This document shows positions 20,133 to 30,564 of a stretch of 64,000 bases of DNA, in pieces. The notes beneath the pieces are model-generated. The model made no database searches and was not told the origin of the DNA. It saw only the letters and a program-made list of their open reading frames with translations. Position 1 is the stretch's first letter, and each line of letters opens with the position of its first letter. Location: positions 19,237-83,236 of the forward strand of contig JAIPFF010000022.1 of the NCBI GenBank assembly GCA_021736785.1. The letters run 5' to 3'. The translations under genes were made by a program, and so were the position numbers. Source of the DNA: Thiohalocapsa sp. (GTDB lineage: Bacteria > Pseudomonadota > Gammaproteobacteria > Chromatiales > Chromatiaceae).

Positions 20133-21315
20133 GCCCGTGGCAGCCCCGGAGGTCGTCGCTTCGCCGGCGCAACGCTATACGCTCGACGGCGACGATGCCG
20201 TGGAGGCACGCATTGCCCGCGACCAGACGCTGATCGCCGATGCGGTCACCGAAGCCGTCGACCGCTCCCATTTCGTCGCGTTGGTGATGATGGGCGGCTA
20301 CGGCCGCGCCGAGGGCGGCTATGTGATGACCGCCGACGGGCCCGCGCCGTACAACGATTACGACTACTTCGTCGTCGTGCGTCATGCCGGACGCGGCGTG
20401 CGAGCAAAAATCCAAGCACGCCTGCAGCAGGTGGCGCACGAATTGGAGCACCGCGTCGGCGTCGAGGTGGACTTCGCGCTGTTGCGCGAGGAGCGTCTCG
20501 CGCGTGCCGAGCACTCGCTGATGAACACGGAAATGCGGTGGGGCCATCGCGTCGTCGCCGGACAGGCAGACGTGCTGCTCGCCATGCCGCCGATGTCCTT
20601 CGATACATTGCCGCCGGGGGAGATCACGCGGCTGATGCTCAATCGAGGCACGCTGCTGCTGATGAACCAGCAGCGCCTCAAACAGGGCGGTCTCGATGCC
20701 GCCGCGCGCGAGGTCTTCTTCAAATACCTATTCAAGGCAGTGCTCGCCTGCGGCGATGCGCGCCTCGCGCTGGCCCGGCGGTATCATCCATCCTATCCGG
20801 TGAAGCTGCAGCGCCTCGAGGCGGCGGCGGGCGGGATACAAGCCGCGGGACTGCAGGATTTCGATCAGTTCTTGGCGCTGTACCGGCTCGCCTACCGGCA
20901 CAAGTTCCACCCGGACTACGCCGAGTTTGCGAACGAGGCTCCGGGGGATTGGCAGGCACGGGTGCTGCGTATGTGGCTGACCACGCTGCGCGCTTTCGAA
21001 ATCCATCGGCTCGGCAGCGCGTTTGCGAACTGGACAGCCTACTGTCGGTGCGATGTCGGTAAGGGACAGGGCGGGGGGGTGATGCGCAATCTGGCCGTGA
21101 ACGCGCGCGACTTCGGCCCTGCCGAGCTTTTGCGTCGACCGGGACGCTCCGTGCGCTATCCGCGCGAGCGCCTGATCGCAGCTCTGCCCATGCTGCTCAG
21201 CGAATTCGGCTCACTGCTCGATCCCTGCACGGCGAGCGCGCTTGCCGTTCCGCCGAAAACACGCTGGACCAGCGCCGTCGAGACCTATCTGGCGCTTTGG
21301 CGCAAATACGCCTGA
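20119..21315 (+). CDS. Putative nucleotidyltransferase-fold protein of the glycan cluster
   Basis: 398 aa. ATG 20119 overlaps the glycosyltransferase end by 14 bases; an alternative ATG lies two codons later. The N-terminal third has the pattern of a polymerase-beta-type nucleotidyltransferase: GGYGRAEGG (59-67), then NDYDYFVVV with D80 and D82, and VEVDFALL with D118, giving three carboxylates for metal-dependent transfer. The rest is helical, and I do not recognise it. A role in adding a nucleotidyl or phospho group during glycan assembly is inferred from position only. It could also act independently. Confidence 0.65.
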   Translation: MGMPEPVAAPEVVASPAQRYTLDGDDAVEARIARDQTLIADAVTEAVDRSHFVALVMMGGYGRAEGGYVMTADGPAPYNDYDYFVVVRHAGRGVRAKIQARLQQVAHELEHRVGVEVDFALLREERLARAEHSLMNTEMRWGHRVVAGQADVLLAMPPMSFDTLPPGEITRLMLNRGTLLLMNQQRLKQGGLDAAAREVFFKYLFKAVLACGDARLALARRYHPSYPVKLQRLEAAAGGIQAAGLQDFDQFLALYRLAYRHKFHPDYAEFANEAPGDWQARVLRMWLTTLRAFEIHRLGSAFANWTAYCRCDVGKGQGGGVMRNLAVNARDFGPAELLRRPGRSVRYPRERLIAALPMLLSEFGSLLDPCTASALAVPPKTRWTSAVETYLALWRKYA

Positions 21316-21411
21316 GCCTAAATGCCCCCGCCGCGCGCATCGATCGCGGCGCGATGGCGAAGACCGCCCCAGAGCAGCGCATCGTCAGCCCCGCGCCGCA
21401 TCGGGCCGCGG

Positions 21412-21876
21412 CTACTCCAAGCCCAGGATGAACTCCCACTGCCGGGGCGTTACCGGCATGATCGAGAGCCGGTTGCCGCGGCGCACCAGCGGAAACCCGT
21501 CCAACGCAGCTGCGTCGCAGGCTTTGAGCTCGGCCAGCGTAATGGTGCGCTTCAAGTGACGGACGTAGCGCACGTCCACCATGTACCAGCGCGGGTTGTC
21601 CGGATCGCTCTTCGGGTCGAAGTACTTTGCGTCCGGATCGAAGGCGGTATGATCTGGACAGCCCTCGCGAGCCACTTCGGCGATGCCGACAATGCCGGGC
21701 TCCGCACAATTGGAGTGATAGAAGAACACCTGATCCCCGGGCTTCATCTCGTCGCGCATCATGTTGCGTGCCTGGTAATTGCGCACGCCGTCCCAAGGCT
21801 CGGTTTGTTCCGGACGGGCGGCGAGATGGTCGATGCCGAAGACATCGGGCTCGGATTTCATCAGCCAGTAGGCCAT
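21412..21876 (-). CDS. EVE domain-containing protein
   Basis: 154 aa. ATG 21876 begins MAYWLMKSEPDVFGIDHL, the typical EVE opening, followed by WDGVRNYQARNMMRDEMKPGD and VFFYHSNCAEPGIVGIAEV, and it ends in MPVTPRQWEFILGLE. The full domain fills the protein. EVE domains are PUA-like and bind modified bases in RNA or DNA; the stand-alone proteins are widely conserved, with unclear function. It is convergent with the glycan cluster and divergent from the patatin gene. Confidence 0.9.
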   Translation of the reverse strand: MAYWLMKSEPDVFGIDHLAARPEQTEPWDGVRNYQARNMMRDEMKPGDQVFFYHSNCAEPGIVGIAEVAREGCPDHTAFDPDAKYFDPKSDPDNPRWYMVDVRYVRHLKRTITLAELKACDAAALDGFPLVRRGNRLSIMPVTPRQWEFILGLE

Positions 21877-22024
21877 TGCGTGGTCGGCTCCTGAGGTCGG
21901 TTGCGATCCGGGTGCGAATAGGGCCCGCATAGTACTACGCCGGGCGCGTCGAACGGATCCGGGCCACAAGCCCGTCGCCGCGGACGTGGCCTCGTCTCAC
22001 CGTCCGCCGAACCAGGTTTTCGCA

Positions 22025-22978
22025 ATGTCGGACACAACACAAGACGATCGGCGCCAAGGGCCCGGTGTCTCCCTCGTGCTGGGGAGCGGCGGTGCCCGCG
22101 GCCTCGCCCATATCGGCATCATCCAGTGGCTGATCGAGCACGGCTACCGGATCGAGTCCATCGCCGGTGCGTCCATGGGGGCGCTGGTCGGCGGGATCCA
22201 TGCCGCCGGAGAGCTCGATACTTACCGCGACTGGATCTGTGCCTTGCGGCGCTCCGACGTGTTGCGCTTTCTCGATCTGGCGTTCCGGCCGGGCGGGCTG
22301 ATCAAGGGCGAGCGCATCATCGGGACGCTGCGCGAAATGGTGGGCGAGCACGACATCGAATCGCTGCCGATCTCCTATACAGCCGTCGCCACGGACATCG
22401 ACCGCCAGCGTGAGGTCTGGATCTCCGAGGGGCCGCTGTTCGACGCCATTCGCGCCTCCATCGCCGTGCCGACGGTGTTTACGCCCCATGAGTACCTCGG
22501 GCTGACGCTGCTCGATGGCGGCTTGCTGAATCCGGTGCCCATCGCGCCGACGTTCCGCGATTTCACGGATATGACCATCGCCGTCAATCTGAACGCGGAG
22601 CCGAGTCCGTTGGCCGCGCCGCGCAAGCCGGTGTTGCCGACATCCGAAGCGCGCCGCGAAGACGACTTGCGCTCGCGCATTCTGCAGTTTCTCGATGGGC
22701 TGATGGATGGTGGCAATGCCGAGCAAGAGGACGAGCAGCTCGGCATGCTCGAACTGGTCACTCGCTCGTTCGAGACGATGCAGAACGCGATTTCGGCGGC
22801 CAAGCTTGCCGCCTATGCGCCGGATGTGGTGATCAACGTGCCGCGGGACGTGTGCGGGGCCCATGAGTTCCACCGTGCCCGCGAGCTGATCGCACTGGGG
22901 CGGGAACTGGCCGAAGAGGCGATGTCGGCACAGCGCGCGAGCATCGAGCGTGTGACGAGGCGCCCGCGGCGGGCCTGA
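22025..22978 (+). CDS. Patatin-like phospholipase, RssA type
   Basis: 317 aa from ATG 22025; the frame is open 13 codons further, without a ribosome-binding site. Motifs of the Ser-Asp dyad acyl hydrolases are present: oxyanion loop GSGGARG (20-26), nucleophile elbow GASMG with S50, and DGG with D164. Length and motif spacing fit the RssA/YlbK group of single-domain cytosolic patatins, which lack the outer-membrane barrel of PlpD-type proteins. The likely substrates are phospholipids or acyl esters. It ends just before a hairpin that terminates rsgA from the other side. Confidence 0.87.
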   Translation: MSDTTQDDRRQGPGVSLVLGSGGARGLAHIGIIQWLIEHGYRIESIAGASMGALVGGIHAAGELDTYRDWICALRRSDVLRFLDLAFRPGGLIKGERIIGTLREMVGEHDIESLPISYTAVATDIDRQREVWISEGPLFDAIRASIAVPTVFTPHEYLGLTLLDGGLLNPVPIAPTFRDFTDMTIAVNLNAEPSPLAAPRKPVLPTSEARREDDLRSRILQFLDGLMDGGNAEQEDEQLGMLELVTRSFETMQNAISAAKLAAYAPDVVINVPRDVCGAHEFHRARELIALGRELAEEAMSAQRASIERVTRRPRRA

Positions 22979-22989
22979 AGGCTGTGCGC

Positions 22990-23037
22990 GAAGCAAAAGA
23001 AAACGCGACCGGCTTCCGCCAAGATGCCGGTCGCGTT
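22990..23037 (-). terminator. Rho-independent terminator of rsgA
   Basis: A perfect 12-bp inverted repeat, AACGCGACCGGC (23002-23013) and its complement (23026-23037), with a 12-base loop. Read on the minus strand, the stem is followed by TTTTCTTTTG, the U-rich tract of an intrinsic terminator. It lies about 190 bases past the end of rsgA. Read on the plus strand there is no U tract, so it serves rsgA and not the patatin gene. Confidence 0.75.
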
Positions 23038-23050
23038 AAGGAGGCGCACA

Positions 23051-23074
23051 TGACGCGATGTGCCTATCGCGTCA
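23051..23074. repeat. Inverted repeat next to the rsgA terminator
   Basis: TGACGCGAT (23051-23059) and ATCGCGTCA (23066-23074) form a 9-bp stem with a 6-base loop, 13 bases from the terminator stem. There is no T tract on either side. It could add to termination or be an mRNA 3'-end stabiliser. Confidence 0.6.
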
Positions 23075-23228
23075 CGAATAAATGTAGGCGAAAATATTAC
23101 AGCATGTCAGAGGTGATATGCCCTCTGGGCCATGGGGGATTCCCTGATTGTCCATCGGGGAGCCACGCGGGGCCGGGGGCGACCGCAGTTCCGGCAGCGA
23201 CGGCGCCTTACGGCTCGCCGAGACTGGC

Positions 23229-24230
23229 TCAGGTTTGGGCTTGCGCGGCGAGGTGGTGGAAGTTCTCCAACCGGCAGCGCGCGATTTTACCCGCCTCCAC
23301 GGCGGCGCGCACGGCGCACTCGGGCTCGTGCAGATGCCGGCAATTGTTGAAGCGGCAATGTTGCAGATACGGCGCGAATTCCCGGAAGCCGCGCTCGAGA
23401 TCGGCGACCGCGATCTCGCCGAGGCGGAAACTGCGCACGCCCGGTGAGTCGATCAATCGGCCGCCGTTTTCCAACGTGTAACAGGTGGCTGCCGAAGTGG
23501 TATGCCTGCCGAGTCCGGTCGCTGCCGACAGCCGCCCCACCTGAACCTCCTGGCTCGGCAGCAGGGTGTTGACCAAGGACGATTTGCCGACGCCGGATTG
23601 CCCGAGCAGAATACTGGTCTGCCCCGCGAGACGCGGCATCAGCGGCTCGAGCGCGGGCATCTCGCGAACGCTGAGGGCAAGCAGCGGATAGCCGATCCGC
23701 TCGTAGTGGGAGAGCCGGGACAGAAAGCCGGCGCGCTCGGTCTCCTCGAGCAGATCCATTTTATTGACCAGGATAATCGTCTCGACGCCGATCAGCTCGG
23801 CCGTGACCAGATATTGGTCGATCAGATAGCTGCTCGGCTCGGGCCGAGTCGCGATGACGACAACGATGAGGGAGATATTGGCCGCCAACGGCTTGTCGCG
23901 GCCATCGTAGCCCGGTCGGCTCAGCACGGTCGTGCGCGGCAGCAGCGCCGTGACGACGCCGCAGTCCGGCCCGGTGGGCTGCCACACCACGCGGTCTCCG
24001 CAGACCGGATGCCCGATATTGCGCCGGGCCAGGCAGCGCTTGACGCCCCCGTGGTCGCCCGCCACGGCCAAGTTGGCGCCGTGGCGAACGATCACCTGCC
24101 CATGCCGGGGCTCGTTGTCGTCCAATTGCTCGAGCACGCGCTCCGTGCGCTGCTCGAGCCGTTGACGGCGGCGCTCCTGAATCGCTTGGATGCGCTGGAC
24201 CTGCCGCTCCGACAGACGCCGCCGCGGCAT
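23229..24230 (-). CDS. rsgA: Ribosome small-subunit-dependent GTPase A
   Basis: 333 aa. A basic N-terminal coiled stretch, an OB-fold (about 40-105), then a circularly permuted GTPase domain in which NKMD (G4) comes before the Walker A GQSGVGKSSL, followed by DSPG. The C-terminal zinc knuckle is CRFNNCRHLHEPECAV. RsgA (YjeQ/RbgA-like) checks and releases late 30S assembly intermediates, linking GTP hydrolysis to ribosome maturation. Orn lies close by but divergent, as it does in E. coli. The transcript ends at the strong hairpin near 23010. Confidence 0.95.
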   Translation of the reverse strand: MPRRRLSERQVQRIQAIQERRRQRLEQRTERVLEQLDDNEPRHGQVIVRHGANLAVAGDHGGVKRCLARRNIGHPVCGDRVVWQPTGPDCGVVTALLPRTTVLSRPGYDGRDKPLAANISLIVVVIATRPEPSSYLIDQYLVTAELIGVETIILVNKMDLLEETERAGFLSRLSHYERIGYPLLALSVREMPALEPLMPRLAGQTSILLGQSGVGKSSLVNTLLPSQEVQVGRLSAATGLGRHTTSAATCYTLENGGRLIDSPGVRSFRLGEIAVADLERGFREFAPYLQHCRFNNCRHLHEPECAVRAAVEAGKIARCRLENFHHLAAQAQT

Positions 24231-24297
24231 CGTCAGGCGCGGCGGCCGATCGCGGCCGGGAGAGCGGCCGCGAGGGGGGCCGGCTGAGCCGCCCGTC

Positions 24298-24582
24298 TCA
24301 CTGCTCGAATCCGTAGTATTCCTCGTTCAGCAGTGTTGCGACCGCATTGACCTCGTCGTCGAACCACTTGAGGCCGAGGTTCTGCTCGCACATGCGCACC
24401 TGCGCTTTCAGCTGATCGAGCGATTGCACCCTGCGATCCTCGCGTGTATAGACCTCGGTGCCGTGGCAACTGGTGCAGTTGGCGCCGTACAACGTGTGCG
24501 CATCGGCGGATTCCTCTGCCGCAAGCGGGGCGGCCGCGATAACCAGGGCCGAGGTCAACATGGCGGTCTTGAAGGCGTGCAT
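24298..24582 (-). CDS. Small exported c-type cytochrome
   Basis: 94 aa. ATG 24582 has GGGAG about 9 bases upstream. A signal peptide ([19 protein letters not shown]) is followed by one haem-binding motif, CTSCH (36-40); M64 in RMCEQ is a candidate distal ligand. The mature protein is only about 72 residues, the size of a class I mono-haem cytochrome. It would act as a periplasmic electron carrier. It lies upstream of rsgA on the same strand, with 67 bases between, and is divergent from orn. Confidence 0.85.
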   Translation of the reverse strand: MHAFKTAMLTSALVIAAAPLAAEESADAHTLYGANCTSCHGTEVYTREDRRVQSLDQLKAQVRMCEQNLGLKWFDDEVNAVATLLNEEYYGFEQ

Positions 24583-24688
24583 TGGCGATCTCCCGAATAG
24601 GCTGGATACAAGTCTACAGGAGGGCCGAACGCCGCGCCGGCCCCTCGCGTTACCATGGCGCAAATCGTGGTCATGACTGGAGAAGCCA

Positions 24689-25231
24689 ATGGCAAAAGCA
24701 GACAATTTGATTTGGATGGATCTGGAGATGACCGGGTTGGACCCGTTCCGCGACCAGATCCTGGAGATCGCGACGGTGGTGACCGATGCGCAGCTCAATA
24801 TCCTCGCGGAGGGGCCGGTGATCGCCCTGAGCCAGCCCGAGCACGTGCTTGCGGCCATGGACGATTGGAACACCCGTCATCATGGCGAATCCGGGCTGCT
24901 CGAGCGAGTGCGCAGCAGCGTCCACGACGAGCAGCACGCCGAGCGCGAGACGCTGCGGTTCCTCGAGCAATGGTGCGAGGCCGGCAGCTCGCCGCTGTGC
25001 GGCAACAGCATCTGTCAGGACCGGCGATTCCTCGCCCGCTGCATGCCGACGCTCGAGTCCTTTCTGCACTATCGCAACCTAGACGTCAGCACCCTCAAGA
25101 TTCTGGCCAACCTTTGGGCACCGGACATCGCCGAGGCGTTCAAGAAGGAGAGCAGGCATCTGGCCCTGAACGACATCCGCGAGTCGATCGACGAGCTGGC
25201 GCACTACCGGGCCGAGCTGTTGCGGGTCTAG
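24689..25231 (+). CDS. orn: Oligoribonuclease
   Basis: 180 aa, full length for Orn. ATG 24689 has GGAGAA just upstream. The DEDDh exonuclease residues are D11 and E13 (in [11 protein letters not shown]), D111, H157 and D162. Orn degrades the shortest RNAs, chiefly diribonucleotides, including pGpG from cyclic di-GMP breakdown, and is essential in many gammaproteobacteria. A diguanylate cyclase is encoded elsewhere in this window (62081), so its product's breakdown depends on this enzyme. Confidence 0.96.
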   Translation: MAKADNLIWMDLEMTGLDPFRDQILEIATVVTDAQLNILAEGPVIALSQPEHVLAAMDDWNTRHHGESGLLERVRSSVHDEQHAERETLRFLEQWCEAGSSPLCGNSICQDRRFLARCMPTLESFLHYRNLDVSTLKILANLWAPDIAEAFKKESRHLALNDIRESIDELAHYRAELLRV

Positions 25232-25358
25232 CGCGGAGTCGGGTCACGACGACCGCGGACCGCACCCATCCCACAGCCTGCGATGCCCGAGGCCGCACCG
25301 GCGAGTCGGCGGCCTTGGTCGGCGGCCTTGGTCGGGGTGCCGGATCCGGTGCGGGCCC

Positions 25359-26507
25359 TTAGTCGGCATGCCCTTCATCGCTGCCCTCGCACGACATGCC
25401 GGCAGCCAAGCCGAGGCCCTGCATCTGCATGGCCAGCGCCCAGCGCACGTGCTCGCCGACCAGTGCGCTCGGATGCGACGCGCGCCGGCGCAGGGCGTCA
25501 CGGACCCGTGTCGATGGCGGCGCATTGCCGAGCGCAACGGCGATATTGCGCAGCCAGCGCTGGTGACCGATTCGCCGCACCGCGGAGCCTTCGGTGCGGC
25601 GCAGAAACTCGTCTTCCTCCCAGGCGAACAGCGACAGCAGCGCGGCCGTGTCGAGCCCGTTGCGCGGCAGGAAGTCCGCTTCCCGGGTCAGCGTCGCGAA
25701 GCTGTTCCAGGGACAGACGATCTGGCAGTCGTCGCAGCCATAGATGCGATTGCCGAGCCGGGGCCGCAGCGGCTCGGGAATCGACCCCGGGTGCTCGATG
25801 GTCAGGTAGGAGATACACAGGCGCGCATCCAGCACGTAGGGGGCGACGATCGCGTCGGTCGGGCAAATGTCGATACACGCCTTGCAGCGCCCGCAATGGT
25901 CGGAGGCGGGCGTATCCACGGGCAGCGGCAGGTCGCAGTAGATCTCGCCGAGAAAGAACCAGGAGCCGGCCCGGCTGTTGATGACATTAGTGTGCTTGCC
26001 GATCCAGCCCAGTCCTGCCTTGGCCGCGAGCGGCTTCTCCATCACCGGCGCCGAATCGACGAACACGCGATAGCCGAAGGCGCCGATGCGCGATTCGATG
26101 CGTTTGGCGAGCCGCTGCAGGCGTTGCCGCAGCAGCTTGTGATAGTCGCGCCCGAGGGCGTAGCGCGACACGAAGGCCTTGGCCGGATCTTCGAGGACGT
26201 GGTCCATGCGCCGGCGGTGCTCCGGCAGATAGTCCATCCGCGCAGAAATCACCCGCAGTGTCCCCGGCACGAGCTCGGACGGGCGCGTGCGCTTGCTGCC
26301 GTGGCGGGACATGTAGCCCATCTCGCCGTGCATGCCGTCGTCGAGCCAGCGCTTGAATCGCTGCTCGGCGAGCGATAAGTCACAGTCGGCGATCCCGATC
26401 TGCTGGAAGCCGAGCTCCTCCCCCCATTGCTTGATGACGCGCGCGAGCTGCTCGGCGTCATCGGCGGAGAAGTCGGCGGCCGGCTTTGTTTTGGACTGTT
26501 GCGTCAT
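25359..26507 (-). CDS. queG: Epoxyqueuosine reductase
   Basis: 382 aa from ATG 26507; no strong ribosome-binding site is seen, and the frame is open 70 codons further without a good start. The N-terminal cobalamin-binding half has GFQQIGIADCDLSLAEQRF, MHGEMGYM and DSAPVMEK. The two [4Fe-4S] clusters are coordinated by CGRCKACIDICP and CDDCQIVCP. A C-terminal HEAT-like region follows. QueG reduces epoxyqueuosine to queuosine at tRNA position 34. In many gammaproteobacteria it is divergent from nnrD/tsaE, exactly as here. Confidence 0.95.
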   Translation of the reverse strand: MTQQSKTKPAADFSADDAEQLARVIKQWGEELGFQQIGIADCDLSLAEQRFKRWLDDGMHGEMGYMSRHGSKRTRPSELVPGTLRVISARMDYLPEHRRRMDHVLEDPAKAFVSRYALGRDYHKLLRQRLQRLAKRIESRIGAFGYRVFVDSAPVMEKPLAAKAGLGWIGKHTNVINSRAGSWFFLGEIYCDLPLPVDTPASDHCGRCKACIDICPTDAIVAPYVLDARLCISYLTIEHPGSIPEPLRPRLGNRIYGCDDCQIVCPWNSFATLTREADFLPRNGLDTAALLSLFAWEEDEFLRRTEGSAVRRIGHQRWLRNIAVALGNAPPSTRVRDALRRRASHPSALVGEHVRWALAMQMQGLGLAAGMSCEGSDEGHAD

Positions 26508-26841
26508 GTGAGCGGTGCGTTTCGAAAGGCTTCCACGGGCATGCCGCGGCCGGGGTTGTGGTTGCAGGAAAGCCGTCGGGCGCTGGTTTTGCCGGCGCGC
26601 CGGATTTATGGTTACGTCATCGCAACGGTGGTTCGCGCCCGCGATGCGGGCCGAAACGCCGGCCCGATTCAAGCACCGGGGATGAACGAGCGCGACATCG
26701 TGCCCTCGGCGCCGCACCGGCAGTCGCCGGCAAGGCCGCTCGCTCGAGTCGTGCTCGGCAGGCGGGTCGTCGGGCTTCTTTGAGCAGGCTGCCGGCGAGA
26801 GCGCCTACGGTGAGCCGAACAGGTATTGTACAGGTCATAAC
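26508..26841. other. Divergent intergenic region queG / nnrD
   Basis: 334 bases between two divergent genes, so it must carry both promoters. I could not place a convincing -35/-10 pair in either direction. No RNA gene, repeat or protein frame with a ribosome-binding site is visible. Confidence 0.5.
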
Positions 26842-28352
<1,511 letters not shown>

Positions 28353-28356
<4 letters not shown>

Positions 28357-28829
28357 CGCAGTATTATCTCGATGGCGAGGCGGCCCAGATCGACTTCGGC
28401 CGGGCGCTGGCCAAACGCCTGCACGGGCGAAGCGCGCTGGTATTTTTGCGCGGCGACCTCGGCGCGGGCAAAACGACACTGGTGCGCGGACTGCTGCGCG
28501 GTCTCGGTCACGATGGGCACGTGCGCAGCCCGACCTATACCCTGATCGAGCCCTACGAGGCGAACGGCCTGCAGGTCTACCACCTCGATCTCTACCGGAT
28601 CGCGGATCCCGACGAACTGGACTATCTGGGGTTGCGTGAGCTTCTCGGCGGAGAAGGGCTGGTGCTGATCGAATGGCCCGAGCGTGGTGCCGACGTGCTG
28701 CCGGAGCCGGATCTGGACATCCTGATCGAGCACGCCCCTCCCGGACGGCGCATCACCGTGCAGGCGATCAAGGCCTGCGCCGACCTCTTCCCCGGGGCCG
28801 CCGACGACCCGCCGCCGGCGCCGGAATAG
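28353..28829 (+). CDS. tsaE: tRNA t6A synthesis ATPase
   Basis: 158 aa. ATG 28353 overlaps the nnrD stop. P-loop GDLGAGKTT (34-42), then SPTYTLIEPY and YHLDLYRI with the conserved acidic residues, and LIEWPERG, all typical of TsaE (YjeE). It works with TsaB and TsaD to attach threonylcarbamoyl to A37 of ANN-decoding tRNAs. A Pro/Ala-rich tail of about 12 residues extends past the family core. Confidence 0.95.
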
Positions 28830-28978
28830 GGTGCATGCGGCAGCCACCGATACTGTTGTGCCGGCGGATCAAGAACCTTTTCCAACAGGCGGTTATCATT
28901 TGGAATCCCAGCTTCTCCGATGCTATGCTTAAGCGAGTAAGCGATGCGGAAATCGGGGAGTCGAACGGGGGACGCCTG

Positions 28979-30343
28979 ATGAGGGGGGGAATCGCAGCCT
29001 TGGCCGTGCTCGCCGCGATCATGGCGGCACCGGCAGCCATGGCCGACCAAGTCGAGGTCCACGGCGCGCGCATCTGGAACGCGCCCGAGCACACGCGAAT
29101 CGTCATCGACACCGCGTCACCGGTGCGACACAAAATTTTCTCGCTGGACGGTCCGGAGCGCTTGGTCGTCGACCTGACGGATGCCCGCATGAGCGGCGGT
29201 CTGCCCAAGGCGCGCGCCGGCGACCTGCTGGTTTCCGGTCTGCGCAGCGGCGTCAGAAACAACGACGACCTGCGGATCGTCATGGACCTGAAGCAGCCCG
29301 TTAAGGCGAAGAGCTTCCTGCTGGCCCCCAACGAGCAATACGGTCATCGCTTGGTGATCGACCTGGAGCCGAAATCCGGCCCCGGCCCCGTTTCCATCGC
29401 GGCCGGCGGTGCAGCACCGCCTGCACGCCACCTGTCGGTGCAGCCCAAAGGCACGCGCTCGCGGGAGATCATCATCGCCATCGACGCCGGCCACGGCGGC
29501 GAGGATCCGGGCGCCATCGGCTCCGGCGGGACGCACGAGAAAGACATTACGCTGGCCATCGCCCGGCGGCTCGCCAAGCGCGTCGACGCCTCGCCGGGCA
29601 TGAAGGCGTTGCTGATCCGCGACGCGGACTACTACATCGCGCTGCGCCAGCGCATCAACAAGGCGCACCGCCACAACGCGGACCTATTCATCTCCATCCA
29701 TGCCGACGCCTTCAAAGATCCGCGCGTGCGCGGTTCCTCGGTGTTCACGCTCTCGCGCGGCGGCGCCACCAGCGAAGCCGCCAAGTGGCTGGCGGACCGC
29801 GAGAACAAGGCAGACTTGATCGGCGGCGTACAAGTCGACGACCAGCACCCGGAATTGGCGCCCGTGCTCATCGACATGATCCAGAATGCGACCATCGAGC
29901 ACAGCGGGATCGTGGCCACGCGCCTGCTCGGCGAACTGAGCGGTCTCGGCCATGTGCATCAGCCCCATGTGCAGAAGGCGGGCTTCGCGGTGCTCAAGTC
30001 GCGCAGCATGCCCTCCGTGCTGGTGGAGACCGCTTTCATCTCGAATCCCGAAGAGGAAAAGCGCCTGCGCAGCGCCCGCCACCAAAACCAGATTGCCGAC
30101 TCGCTGCTGGCCGGCATCATCGCCTACTTCCGCGAATATCCGCCACCCGGCACCTATTTCGCGCGTCGCCCCGGCGAGACACGGGACGCAGCCCGCGACG
30201 CAAGCACCGGTCCTGCGCACGGCGACACGCTGTCCCAGATCGCTGACAGCTATGCCTTGCGGCTTGCCGCGTTGCGCAATGTCTATGCGACTTCGCGCGA
30301 CTCGGCCTGGCCCGCCTACGCCCGCTACGTGCCCGAGAGCTGA
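28979..30343 (+). CDS. amiC: N-acetylmuramoyl-L-alanine amidase with AMIN domain and LysM-like tail
   Basis: 454 aa from ATG 28979; an in-frame ATG at 28925 would put 18 extra residues before the signal peptide. A Sec signal (1-22) is followed by an AMIN peptidoglycan-targeting domain (about 25-130) and an Amidase_3 domain (165-390) with zinc ligands H172, E187 and H241 and a catalytic-type VETAFISNPEEE. The C-terminal 45 residues (HGDTLSQIADSYALRLAAL) resemble a LysM motif. Periplasmic enzymes of this kind split septal peptidoglycan for daughter-cell separation. AmiB or AmiC could be the true orthologue. It sits between tsaE and mutL, as usual. Confidence 0.9.
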   Translation: MRGGIAALAVLAAIMAAPAAMADQVEVHGARIWNAPEHTRIVIDTASPVRHKIFSLDGPERLVVDLTDARMSGGLPKARAGDLLVSGLRSGVRNNDDLRIVMDLKQPVKAKSFLLAPNEQYGHRLVIDLEPKSGPGPVSIAAGGAAPPARHLSVQPKGTRSREIIIAIDAGHGGEDPGAIGSGGTHEKDITLAIARRLAKRVDASPGMKALLIRDADYYIALRQRINKAHRHNADLFISIHADAFKDPRVRGSSVFTLSRGGATSEAAKWLADRENKADLIGGVQVDDQHPELAPVLIDMIQNATIEHSGIVATRLLGELSGLGHVHQPHVQKAGFAVLKSRSMPSVLVETAFISNPEEEKRLRSARHQNQIADSLLAGIIAYFREYPPPGTYFARRPGETRDAARDASTGPAHGDTLSQIADSYALRLAALRNVYATSRDSAWPAYARYVPES

Positions 30344-30564
30344 GTCCGGCCTCGAGCGCCTTGCGCTTTGTGGCCGTACTCGGCCATCGCGACGCCGGCC
30401 TGTCCTGCATACCCTGCCTTTCGATGCCCCGGCGCATGTCGCCGGGCGCCGTGTCGGCGTCCAAGAACCACCCGTGCAGTCGTGCGCGGGACCGAAGCCG
30501 AGACAGGCCGCCGCATCGGGCCGCGACCTTGCGGGGCAGGTTCGTTTTTGGTTCCATCCGGGGA

